Assembly (NCBI GenBank): GCA_035298965.1
Contig: DATGXO010000161.1
Coordinates: 1-23,863 of the forward strand
From: CAJCBL01 sp035298965
GTDB taxonomy: Bacteria; Verrucomicrobiota; Verrucomicrobiia; Opitutales; Opitutaceae
Direction: 5' to 3'
DNA length: 23,863 nucleotides
The position numbers and the translations under genes are program-made. Below are positions 14,211-21,850 of this stretch, one piece after another (position 1 is the stretch's first letter; each line of letters begins with the position of its first letter). The notes below the pieces were generated by a model. It had not been told where the DNA came from, did not search any database, and saw nothing but the letters and a program-made list of their open reading frames with translations.

Positions 14211-15473
14211 ATGACACCGCATCCACGCCCGCTGCCCGATCTCACCAAGCGCGATTGGTCGTCGCTCCGCGACGATTTCCCGATCCTCAATCAGCAGGTG
14301 AAAGGGCGCCCGCTCGTCTATCTCGACAGCGGCGCGTCGGCGCAGCGGCCGGTGCACGTCATCGACGCGATCAGTCGTTACTACGAGCGCGACCACGCCA
14401 ACGTCCACCGCGGCATCCACGAGCTCAGCCACCGCTCGACCACCGCCTACGAGGCCGCGCGCGACCGCGCCGCCGCATTCTTCAATGCCACCCGCCGCGA
14501 GGAGGTCATCTTCACTCGCGGCGCCACCGAGGGTTTCAACCTCCTCGCGCGCGCCTGGGGCGATGCGTTCGTCGGCGAGGGTGACACGATCCTGCTCACC
14601 GAGATGGAGCATCACAGCAATCTCGTGCCTTGGCAGATGCTCGCCGAGCGCAAGAAGGCCAAGCTGGCGTTCATCCCGGTCAACGGACTCGAGGGCAAAC
14701 TCGACGAAGGCGCCATCGACCGCCTCCTCACGCCGGGCGTGAAGGTGTTCGCGTTCACCCACGTTTCGAACGTCTTCGGCTGCATCAACCCCGTCGTCGA
14801 TCTCTGCCGCCGCGCCCGTGCCAAGGGCATCACGACGATCGTCGACGCCGCGCAAAGCGCCGGCCATCTGCCGGTCGACGTGCAGGCGCTCGGCTGCGAT
14901 TTCCTTGTCTGCTCCGGCCACAAGATGCTTGGTCCGACCGGCAGCGGCGTTGTCTACGGCCGTTACGATCTGCTCGCGGCCACGCCGCCGTTCCACGGCG
15001 GCGGCGAGATGATCGATGTCGTGCGCTGGGACCACAGCACGTACAAGGCGCCGCCGATGCGCTTCGAGGCCGGCACGCCGCCGATCGCCGAGGCCATCGG
15101 CCTCCATGCCGCGATGGACTATCTCGACGCCGTCGGTCGCGAACGCATCCACAAACACGATGCCGAGCTCGTCGCGCTCGCCCGCCGCGGACTCGGCTCG
15201 CTCCCGGGCCTGCGTCTGCTCGGCCCGGCGCAGGGCGGCACCGGCCTCGTCACCTTCGTGATCGACGGCGTGCACGCGCACGACCTCTCCACGTACCTCG
15301 ACGAGCGCGGCATCGCGATCCGCGGCGGCCACCATTGCACGATGCCGCTGCACAAGAAACTCGGGCTCAGCTCCTCGGCCCGCGCGAGTTTCCACCTCTA
15401 CAACACACACGCCGAGGTCGAGTGCCTCGTCGAGGGCGTCGAAGCCGCGATCAAGTTCTTCAACGGCGCCTGA
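14211..15473 (+). CDS. sufS: Cysteine desulfurase, SufS type
   Basis: A PLP-dependent enzyme that takes sulfur from L-cysteine for Fe-S cluster assembly. The 420 residues cover the full SufS/CsdA (group II) fold. Visible are VYLDSGASAQRP (37-47), the NVHRGIHELS region (64-73), EMEHHSNLVPW with the PLP-stacking histidine (131-141), VDAAQSAGHLPVD (211-223), the PLP-binding Lys238 in SGHKMLGPTG, and the persulfide-forming Cys376 in RGGHHCTMPLHKK. The ATG at 14211 fits the usual N-terminus; the in-frame ATG at 14091 adds non-homologous sequence overlapping intergenic repeats. No sufBCD or sufE/sufU gene is adjacent. It has no Shine-Dalgarno. Confidence 0.95.
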   Translation: MTPHPRPLPDLTKRDWSSLRDDFPILNQQVKGRPLVYLDSGASAQRPVHVIDAISRYYERDHANVHRGIHELSHRSTTAYEAARDRAAAFFNATRREEVIFTRGATEGFNLLARAWGDAFVGEGDTILLTEMEHHSNLVPWQMLAERKKAKLAFIPVNGLEGKLDEGAIDRLLTPGVKVFAFTHVSNVFGCINPVVDLCRRARAKGITTIVDAAQSAGHLPVDVQALGCDFLVCSGHKMLGPTGSGVVYGRYDLLAATPPFHGGGEMIDVVRWDHSTYKAPPMRFEAGTPPIAEAIGLHAAMDYLDAVGRERIHKHDAELVALARRGLGSLPGLRLLGPAQGGTGLVTFVIDGVHAHDLSTYLDERGIAIRGGHHCTMPLHKKLGLSSSARASFHLYNTHAEVECLVEGVEAAIKFFNGA

Positions 15474-15492
15474 GCGCGCCCGTCGCAAAACA

Positions 15493-16164
15493 ATGTCAGC
15501 CGCTTCCACTCCCATGCGCCTACTCCTGCTCCTCTCCGCCTGTCTGTCCGCCAGTCTGCCGGTCTTCGCTGTGAAAAACGGCGACACGCTCGCCACCGTC
15601 CTCGACCAGAAGGGCGAACCGCGCAGCAAACTCGAGCGTGGCAATGTCACCGTGCTCACCTACGAGGACGGCACCGTGAAGCTCGAGAACGGCGTCGTCG
15701 TCGCGCAGACGTTGCCCGGCGCCGACTATGCCGTGCGCGCCAACGCGCCTACGCCGCGGCGTACGACCGGCGGTGGGAGCTCGGGCCCCGGCTTCGACGG
15801 CGAGTGGACGACCGACTACCAGTCCGCCGCCAGTGCGGCACAAGGCACCGGCCGCGAGGTCCTGTTGTTCTTCACCGGCTCCGATTGGTGCGGCTGGTGC
15901 AAGAGGCTCGAGGCGGAGGTATTGGGCACCGAGGAGTTCAAGGAGTACGCGAGCGGCAATCTCGCGCTCGTGAAGCTCGATTTCCCGCGTCGCGTCGCGC
16001 AGTCCGAGTTCACGAAGAGCCGCAATCGGGAGCTCCAGCAAAAGTACGGCATCGAAGGCTATCCGACGATCGTCGTGCTCAACGACGCCGGCGAAGAAGT
16101 CGGCCGCCTCGGTTACCAGGCCGGCGGCCCCGGCCCTTTCATCAAGAAGCTCCGGAAGATGTGA
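15493..16164 (+). CDS. Secreted thioredoxin-like protein (CGWC)
   Basis: A 223-residue exported thioredoxin-fold protein. A signal peptide follows Met8 (MRLLLLLSACLSASLPVFA), so the functional start may be Met8 at 15514 rather than Met1. Residues about 28-75 form a small beta-rich domain. A Gly/Ser linker (90-102) leads to the thioredoxin domain (about 105-223), with active-site Cys133 and Cys136 in GSDWCGWCKRLE and cis-Pro191 in GYPTIVV. This resembles periplasmic Thioredoxin_7/DsbD-gamma-like reductases. It is 19 bases after sufS, so probably co-transcribed. It may reduce disulfides or handle sulfur transfer outside the cytoplasm; the partner is unknown. Confidence 0.88.
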   Translation: MSAASTPMRLLLLLSACLSASLPVFAVKNGDTLATVLDQKGEPRSKLERGNVTVLTYEDGTVKLENGVVVAQTLPGADYAVRANAPTPRRTTGGGSSGPGFDGEWTTDYQSAASAAQGTGREVLLFFTGSDWCGWCKRLEAEVLGTEEFKEYASGNLALVKLDFPRRVAQSEFTKSRNRELQQKYGIEGYPTIVVLNDAGEEVGRLGYQAGGPGPFIKKLRKM

Positions 16165-16172
16165 GCGGTGGA

Positions 16173-16192
16173 GCGGGCGCTTTTGTGCCCGC
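16173..16192. terminator. Bidirectional hairpin between convergent genes
   Basis: A GC-rich 8-bp stem (GCGGGCGC 16173-16180 with GTGCCCGC 16185-16192, one G-T pair) closes a TTTT loop. It fills most of the 30-bp gap between the convergent stop codons of the thioredoxin-like gene and the radical SAM gene. No T-tract follows. Position argues for a shared terminator. Confidence 0.5.
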
Positions 16193-16194
16193 GA

Positions 16195-18366
16195 TCACCT
16201 CCGACCGCCACGGCGCGGGTTCGCGCGGCGTGGGTCCAGCTCCGGGCCATTCCGCGCGAAGCCGGCTTTGTCGGTCGTGACAACGCGTTCGTCCGGCCGT
16301 CGCGCACCGTGCGGCGCGCGGGCGCCATCGCCGAGCAGCGGCTTGATGAAACGCTCGAGCCCGAAACGTTGCAGCGACGCGCGCACGGCGTCGCGGAACT
16401 CCGGTTTGTACCAGAAGAAGAAACTGCGCTGCGCCTCCTTCTCCTCGCGTGTCCGCGCCACGGGCACGGCTTTGCCGTCGTACGGGTGCACGCCGGTGGC
16501 GTAGATCTCGGTGGCGACCGTCATCGGCGTGGGCGTGAAGTCCTGCACCTGCTCGAGCTTGAAGCCGAGTTCCTTGGTCTGTGCGGCGAGATCGGCCATG
16601 TCCTCCGGACGAGATGCCGGATGCGAGCTGATGAAGTACGGGATCATCTGCAGCTGCGGTTTGCCCACCTTCACCTTGATCTGGTCGAAGCGTTTCAGGA
16701 ACTCGCGGAACAGCCCGAAACTCGGTTTGCGCATCACGCGCAGCACCGTATCGGACGTGTGCTCGGGCGCGACCTTCAGCCGGCCGGAAACGTGGTGCGC
16801 GATCAGCTCCTCCATGTAGCGCTCGTGGCTCTTCGCGACCTCGGGCGACTTCTTCTCGTGCAGGAACAAATCGTAACGCAGCCCGCTCGTGACGAACGCG
16901 TGCTTCACCCCCGGCGTCTCGCGCACGGCTTTGTACACCTCGAGCAACGCCGTGTGGTCGGTGTCGAGGTTCGCGCACATCGTCGGCCACATGCAGCTCG
17001 GGCGGATGCAGGCATCGCAGATCCACTGCTGCTTCCCCTTCATGCGGTACATGTTCGCCGACGGCCCGCCGAGATCCGTGATCGTGCCGTGAAAATCCGG
17101 CATCTTTTTCACCGCTTCCACCTCGCGCAGGATGCTCTCCTTGCTGCGGCTCGCGACGAACTTTCCCTGGTGAGCCGAGATTGTGCAGAAGCTGCACCCG
17201 CCGAAGCAGCCGCGGTGGAGATTGATCGAGTGCCGAATCATCTCATACGCCGGGATCGGCCCGCGCTTGCGGTAACGCGGATGCGGCAGACGGGTGAACG
17301 GCAGATCGAAACTGCGGTCCATCTGCGCCTCGTTCATCGTGGGAAACGGCGGGTTCACGACGAGCGTCCGTCCGCCGACATCCTGCAACAGTCGCCGCGC
17401 CTTCACGCGATTCGACTCGGTCTCGACCTGCTTGAAGTTCGCCGCGTAGAGCTTGCGATCGCCGAGGCATTCCTCGTGCGACGCGAGCCGCAGGTCCTCC
17501 CAGTTGGCGTTCTTCGGCAGCTGCGCGCCCTCGGGCAGCAACAGCGCCGTCTGCGCGATCGTCTTGAGCGATGAAAACGGCACGCCTTTCGCGAGCAGCT
17601 TGAGCATTTCGATGAGCGGCAGTTCGCCCATGCCGTACACGAGGAGATCGGCGCCGCTCTCGGCGAGCACTGTCGGGCGGAGCTGATCCGACCAATAGTC
17701 GTAGTGCGTCACGCGGCGCAGGCTTGCCTCGATGCCGCCGAGCATCACTGGCACATCCGGCCAGAGTTGTTTGAGGATCCTCGTGTACGTTGTCGCCGCA
17801 TAGTCCGGACGGAACCCCGGCGCGCCGTTGGGCGTGTAGGCGTCGTCGGAGCGCAGGCGCCGGCCCGCCGTGTAGCGGTTGACCATCGAGTCCATGCACC
17901 CGGCGGTCACGCCGAAGAACAGCCGCGGGCGTCCCAGTTTCTTGAAGTCGCGCAAGTCGTCGCGCCAGTTGGGCTGGGGGAGCACGGCGACGCGGAATCC
18001 CTCGCGCTCGATGATGCGGCCCACGACCGATGCGCCGAACGACGGATGATCCACGTAGGCGTCACCGGTCACGAGGATCACGTCGACCTCGTCCCAGTCG
18101 CGCGCGGTGAGTTCGTCGCGTGTGGTCGGCAACCAGCGCGCGGGATTCCAGGTCGGATCGCGCGGGTCGAGCTTCGGCGGTTGGGCGGGAGGCGGCAAAG
18201 TGCGGCCACCTTCGCTGCGGTCGCAGGCGCGTGCAAGCGCCGGCTGGCGCCCGGGGGGCGCTAGCAGCGGCAGCGGGGCTGAATCGTGCGGGCCATAACC
18301 CGCAGCGTTCCCGGTGCCTATCGGCGGTGGGGGACTGTGCTCCGATGGACGGCCCCTCCGATCCAT
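16195..18366 (-). CDS. ygiQ: YgiQ-family radical SAM protein
   Basis: A radical SAM protein of the YgiQ (UPF0313) family, whose reaction is not established. From the ATG at 18366 it has 723 residues. The signature VILVTGDAYVDHPSFG marks the N-terminal domain, which resembles B12-binding folds. The radical SAM cluster motif HRGCFGGCSFC has Cys387, Cys391 and Cys394. Later conserved stretches are DLGGPSANMYRMKG, LKVAPEHTSDTVLRVM and DFTPTPMTVATEIYATG. About 75 residues of Pro/Gly/Arg-rich sequence precede the conserved part, so the true start may be internal, for example the TTG before LPPPAQPPK. A TGTAAT box (18384-18379) lies just 12 bases before the ATG. It is divergent from lepB. Confidence 0.92.
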   Translation of the reverse strand: MDRRGRPSEHSPPPPIGTGNAAGYGPHDSAPLPLLAPPGRQPALARACDRSEGGRTLPPPAQPPKLDPRDPTWNPARWLPTTRDELTARDWDEVDVILVTGDAYVDHPSFGASVVGRIIEREGFRVAVLPQPNWRDDLRDFKKLGRPRLFFGVTAGCMDSMVNRYTAGRRLRSDDAYTPNGAPGFRPDYAATTYTRILKQLWPDVPVMLGGIEASLRRVTHYDYWSDQLRPTVLAESGADLLVYGMGELPLIEMLKLLAKGVPFSSLKTIAQTALLLPEGAQLPKNANWEDLRLASHEECLGDRKLYAANFKQVETESNRVKARRLLQDVGGRTLVVNPPFPTMNEAQMDRSFDLPFTRLPHPRYRKRGPIPAYEMIRHSINLHRGCFGGCSFCTISAHQGKFVASRSKESILREVEAVKKMPDFHGTITDLGGPSANMYRMKGKQQWICDACIRPSCMWPTMCANLDTDHTALLEVYKAVRETPGVKHAFVTSGLRYDLFLHEKKSPEVAKSHERYMEELIAHHVSGRLKVAPEHTSDTVLRVMRKPSFGLFREFLKRFDQIKVKVGKPQLQMIPYFISSHPASRPEDMADLAAQTKELGFKLEQVQDFTPTPMTVATEIYATGVHPYDGKAVPVARTREEKEAQRSFFFWYKPEFRDAVRASLQRFGLERFIKPLLGDGARAPHGARRPDERVVTTDKAGFARNGPELDPRRANPRRGGRR

Positions 18367-18467
18367 GTCGTCTGATAGATTACAAGGCTTCGCCGCCGAT
18401 CCGGTGCTGGCGCCGATTGTCCAAGGTGGCTCGCGAAGCTTGAACGCGCGAGTTTTGCAGGACGTGC

Positions 18468-19190
18468 ATGACAACAACCGTTCGTCTTCGCGGCGTGCTC
18501 CGCCGTTGCGGTGGGTTCCTCTGGCGGGAGTGGATCCGGCCGCTTGCGTTGCCGGCGCTGGCGATCCTCGCGGCGAAATCGGCGCTGGCGGACATAAACT
18601 ACGTGCCGACCGGCTCTATGAAGCCGACGATTCTCGAGGGCGACGTGGTCGTGGTGAACAAGCTCGCCTACGACCTGAAGTTGCCGTTCACGCGCCACCG
18701 CTTCACCTCGTGGGCGACGCCGCAGCGCGGCGAGATCGTCGTCTGCTTCTCGCCGGACGACGACACGCGGCTCGTCAAACGCGTGGTGGCCGTTGCGGGC
18801 GATGCCGTGGAGCTGCGCGACGACGTGCTCTTTCTCAACGGCGCTCGCGTCGAGTACGCGCCGCTCGCCGCCGATGCCGCGGGTCTGCCGTACCTCGACC
18901 CGGCTGAGCGGAGCGAGGCGCTGTTTGCCCGGGAGAAACTCGGCGAATCCAGCCACGCACTGATGGTGCTCCCGCGGCGACCGGCACGGCGGAACTTCGG
19001 CCGCGTCACCGTGCCGGCCGGCCAGTGCCTGGTTCTTGGTGACAACCGCGACAACAGCCGCGATTCGCGCTACTTTGGCTTCATGCCGGTCGAGCGCATT
19101 GTCGGCCGGGCCGAGGCGGTGTTCGTCTCCGGCGACCTCGATCATTGGTTACGCCCGCGTTTCGCCCGGTTCTATACGGAGCTGGAGTGA
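18468..19190 (+). CDS. lepB: Signal peptidase I
   Basis: A membrane-bound serine protease that removes signal peptides from exported proteins. It has 240 residues and a single N-terminal hydrophobic segment (about 25-42). The catalytic Ser50 lies in VPTGSMKPTI and the general base Lys104 in RLVKRVVAVAGD. Further family boxes are GDVVVVNK, LVLGDNRDNSRDSRYFGF and the C-terminal IVGRA. It is one of the few genes here with a purine-rich site (AGGA, 5 bases before the ATG). It starts 102 bp from the divergent ygiQ. Confidence 0.95.
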   Translation: MTTTVRLRGVLRRCGGFLWREWIRPLALPALAILAAKSALADINYVPTGSMKPTILEGDVVVVNKLAYDLKLPFTRHRFTSWATPQRGEIVVCFSPDDDTRLVKRVVAVAGDAVELRDDVLFLNGARVEYAPLAADAAGLPYLDPAERSEALFAREKLGESSHALMVLPRRPARRNFGRVTVPAGQCLVLGDNRDNSRDSRYFGFMPVERIVGRAEAVFVSGDLDHWLRPRFARFYTELE

Positions 19191-19222
19191 CTCCGCCGCG
19201 CCGTGCCTCGGCTGCCGCCGCG

Positions 19223-20176
19223 TCAGCGCTGGTTGCCGGCGTTGTTGCGCGCGAGCAGGACGTCGAGTCCCCAGCGGGCCGCGACCATCGCGACGAGGAA
19301 AAGTGCTCCCCAGCGCACCTCGGTACGCATGAGCTTCTCGCCTTCGACGAGGAAAACGGCGAGCGCGAGTCCGAACACATCGAGCATGCTCCAGCGGCGC
19401 CAGAGCTCGAGGTGGCGCTCGGCGCGCGGCTCCGGTTCGCCAAGGCGTTGGCGGCGCCAGAGCGCCGTCGCGGTCGCGAGCAGGCCGATCGGTGCGACGA
19501 CGAGAAACAGCGCCACGACCGCGCCTGCCGTCCACGCGCCCGAGCGCAGGAGCGTAATCGCCAGGGTGACGATGCTGTACGCGCGGTCCGCGAGCAGCCA
19601 GTCGCGGATCTGGAGGAACGGCATTGCCAGCGTGCCGACGAGTGCGATCCAGGCGAGCGCGAGCCACCAGCCGCCGATCCGCGGCGCGCGCGGTGCCTCC
19701 GGTTCGGCGCGCGCGGCGAGCATGTTGCCGGTGCCGATGCTCAACATGATCGCGGCGACGAAGAGCGGAATGCCGGCGAGCGGGCGGGCGCCGACGAGCA
19801 GTTGCCCGGAGGTGAGTGTGAGAATCAGGCAGACGAGAAACACATCGAGCATCGACCATTTGCCGAGTCGCTCGACCCACTCGAGGGCGCGACTGCCACG
19901 TGCGCCGAGGCGGCCGCGCAGGCAGAGCGCCGCGAGCACGCCAAGTTTCGCGAACGGGAACACCAGCGAGAAGCCGACGACGAGGATCGCGAGGACATAG
20001 AGCCCGCTGCCCCACATCATCCGCACGGAGCGCACGAGCGAGTACGGCTCGGTGCCGAGTCCCTTGCGCAGTTCCATGAAGGGCAGGAACAGCACCGCGA
20101 CGTTGCACGCGAAGGACGCGAGCAGCATCCCTCCGCCGAGCAGGCGGGTGCGTCGATCGAGCATGGTGGCGTTCAT
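19223..20176 (-). CDS. Paraquat-inducible protein A-like membrane protein
   Basis: A 317-residue polytopic inner-membrane protein made of two similar halves. Each half (about 15-150 and 168-310) has roughly four hydrophobic segments and carries the PqiA-domain motif WSMLDVF (107-113 and 262-268). The first half also has VFPFAKLGVL. The Cys-rich zinc-ribbon at the start of classical PqiA is absent. In other bacteria PqiA/YebS proteins accompany MCE-domain lipid-transport proteins (PqiB/YebT), but none is visible here. ATG 20176 was chosen; ATG 20164 is an alternative. It is convergent with lepB (32-bp gap) and divergent from the next gene. Confidence 0.82.
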   Translation of the reverse strand: MNATMLDRRTRLLGGGMLLASFACNVAVLFLPFMELRKGLGTEPYSLVRSVRMMWGSGLYVLAILVVGFSLVFPFAKLGVLAALCLRGRLGARGSRALEWVERLGKWSMLDVFLVCLILTLTSGQLLVGARPLAGIPLFVAAIMLSIGTGNMLAARAEPEAPRAPRIGGWWLALAWIALVGTLAMPFLQIRDWLLADRAYSIVTLAITLLRSGAWTAGAVVALFLVVAPIGLLATATALWRRQRLGEPEPRAERHLELWRRWSMLDVFGLALAVFLVEGEKLMRTEVRWGALFLVAMVAARWGLDVLLARNNAGNQR

Positions 20177-20315
20177 GGGCGCACGACGGAACCGGCCGCC
20201 GTTTGGCCACGCAATCCGGAACTGGGTGGCCGTGTTTCGGTCATGTGCGCGGCGGAGGCGCAGCTGATCCGGTGGGTTGTCATGTGCTACCGGCATCGTT
20301 ACCACTTTGGGCCGT

Positions 20316-20801
20316 ATGAACACCCCTTACCCTTCCGAGACCGGCTGTTGCCCGCGATTCGACGCCACGCTCTGGCACGATCGCGAACACCACTGGAGCG
20401 GGAAAGTCTTCCTGCGCTACCGCGTGCGGTGCTTCCTCTACATCCCACTGAGCTTCGGCACGGCGATGCAGCGTTGTCTTGTCGACCTGAAACGCGGCGA
20501 GGCTTTCACGCCCGCGCCGCCGCTGGTGCTTTCGGAGCATACCTCGCGCTGGAAGATGGACGTGTACGTCGAGGCGACCCGAGAAGTGCCCGACGCCGAG
20601 AACGTTCGGCTGACCGGCACGTTCCACAGCAGAGTTTTCCGTGGACCCTACCGTGACGCGGGCAAGTGGGCGGGCGCGATGAAGGACTGGGCCGCGGCGC
20701 GGAGCCTCACCATCAAGCGGCACCTGCTCTACTACGCCTATTGTCCGAAGTGCGCGAAACACTATCGCGAGAACCCAGTCGCCTATTTCGTCGAAGTTTG
20801 A
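20316..20801 (+). CDS. Conserved small protein with CPKC motif, unknown function
   Basis: A 161-residue protein of a family I recognise only as a conserved bacterial protein often labelled 'hydrolase' in annotations, without evidence known to me. It begins MNTPYPSETGCCPRFD, has no signal peptide, and ends with YYAYCPKCAKHY. The Cys pair near the N-terminus and the CPKC near the C-terminus suggest a metal or redox site (inference). No hydrolase catalytic motif is apparent. The start at 20316 matches the family N-terminus. It lies 24 bp before the esterase gene, so the two probably form an operon. Confidence 0.8.
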   Translation: MNTPYPSETGCCPRFDATLWHDREHHWSGKVFLRYRVRCFLYIPLSFGTAMQRCLVDLKRGEAFTPAPPLVLSEHTSRWKMDVYVEATREVPDAENVRLTGTFHSRVFRGPYRDAGKWAGAMKDWAAARSLTIKRHLLYYAYCPKCAKHYRENPVAYFVEV

Positions 20802-20825
20802 ACGTTGCCGCAAACCAACTCCCCT

Positions 20826-21704
20826 ATGCGCCATCTCCTCAGCCTGTTTTCGCTCTTCGTTCTGGCCGTCTCCGCTGCGGGCGCCGCGCCGACGGTGATT
20901 CCTCTCTGGGAAAACGGCGCGCCCGGCTTCGAATCCCGCCGCACCGAACCCGAGGAGGCGAAGGACTACTGGGTGCGCAATATCCACAACCCCTCGCTCA
21001 CCGTCTTCCCCGCGCCGGCCGCGAAGGCGAACGGTTGCGCGGTGATCGTCGCGCCCGGCGGCGGCTATCGCGAACTGGTCTTCCACGCCGAGGGCGAGCA
21101 GGTCGCCGAGTTCCTGAACCCGCTCGGCGTGACGGTCTTCGTGCTGAAGTACCGGTTGCCGCAGCAGGAGGGCTCGCCCTACGCGGTCGCCCAGGTGCGC
21201 GAAGATGCGCTGCGCGCGGTGCGTTCGGTACGCAGCCGCGCGGCCGAGTTCGGTGTCGATCCGCACCGTATCGGATTTCTCGGATTCTCCGCCGGCGGTG
21301 CGGTGGCGATGATCGCCGGCTTCGAACCGAGCGCGGGCGATGCCGCGGCGGTCGATCCGATCGAGCGCACCAACAGCCGGCCGGACTTCATGATGCTCGT
21401 CTATCCGGGCGGGATTCTCTACCCGGGCGGCGCGTTGCCGAAAACGCTCCCCGCCGATGTGCCACCGGTGTTTCTGCTCTGTGCCAACGACGACGAGTAC
21501 GGCTGCGACGCCTCGACCATCGAGGTCATGGAGAAGTACCGCGCCGCGGGAGTGCCGGTCGAACTGCATTTGCTCGCGCGCGGCAAACACGCCTTCAACA
21601 TGGGCGACCGCTCCGAGCTGCGCTCGGTGCGGACTTGGCCGCAGCGCCTCGCCGACTGGCTGGCCGACAGCGGTTATATGCGCGCGGGCTCGGCGGAACG
21701 TTGA
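20826..21704 (+). CDS. Secreted alpha/beta hydrolase (esterase/acetylesterase-like)
   Basis: A 292-residue exported hydrolase. The signal peptide covers about 1-21 (RHLLSLFSLFVLAVSAAGA). The oxyanion region APGGGYR (76-82) stands where carboxylesterases have HGGG. The nucleophile Ser155 sits in GFSAGG, an acidic residue (Asp222 or Asp223) in CANDDEYG, and the catalytic His255 in GKHAFNMG. This matches the acetylxylan-esterase-like and BD-FAE-like family, common near polysaccharide-degradation genes. Deacetylation of plant polysaccharides is plausible but inferred. The start at 20826 was chosen because it opens the signal peptide. A short upstream ATG at 20805 is possible. Confidence 0.88.
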   Translation: MRHLLSLFSLFVLAVSAAGAAPTVIPLWENGAPGFESRRTEPEEAKDYWVRNIHNPSLTVFPAPAAKANGCAVIVAPGGGYRELVFHAEGEQVAEFLNPLGVTVFVLKYRLPQQEGSPYAVAQVREDALRAVRSVRSRAAEFGVDPHRIGFLGFSAGGAVAMIAGFEPSAGDAAAVDPIERTNSRPDFMMLVYPGGILYPGGALPKTLPADVPPVFLLCANDDEYGCDASTIEVMEKYRAAGVPVELHLLARGKHAFNMGDRSELRSVRTWPQRLADWLADSGYMRAGSAER

Positions 21705-21783
21705 GGCGCCGCAGTGTTCCGCTGGTGACATCTGATACTGGATCGCCTGCGACGGTCCGGGACTAATGGTTGAGCACGCTGGG

Positions 21784-21813
21784 TTGACCAGGTCCGGAGC
21801 GGGGAACTATCAC
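21784..21813 (+). promoter_or_regulatory. Candidate promoter for dsbD/scsB-like gene
   Basis: TTGACC (21784-21789) and TATCAC (21808-21813) are spaced by 18 bp, matching sigma-70 boxes at 5/6 and 4/6. A start near 21820 would place the 7-bp hairpin CGCGTCC/GGGCGCG (21822-21839) at the 5' end of the mRNA, directly before the start region. Confidence 0.45.
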
Positions 21814-21850
21814 GCCCCGAGCGCGTCCATACGGGCGCGTAATCCTACCC

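Noticed and set aside
14025..15659. 544-codon minus-strand frame opposite sufS
   Set aside because: Antisense shadow; SufS has all catalytic residues on the plus strand.
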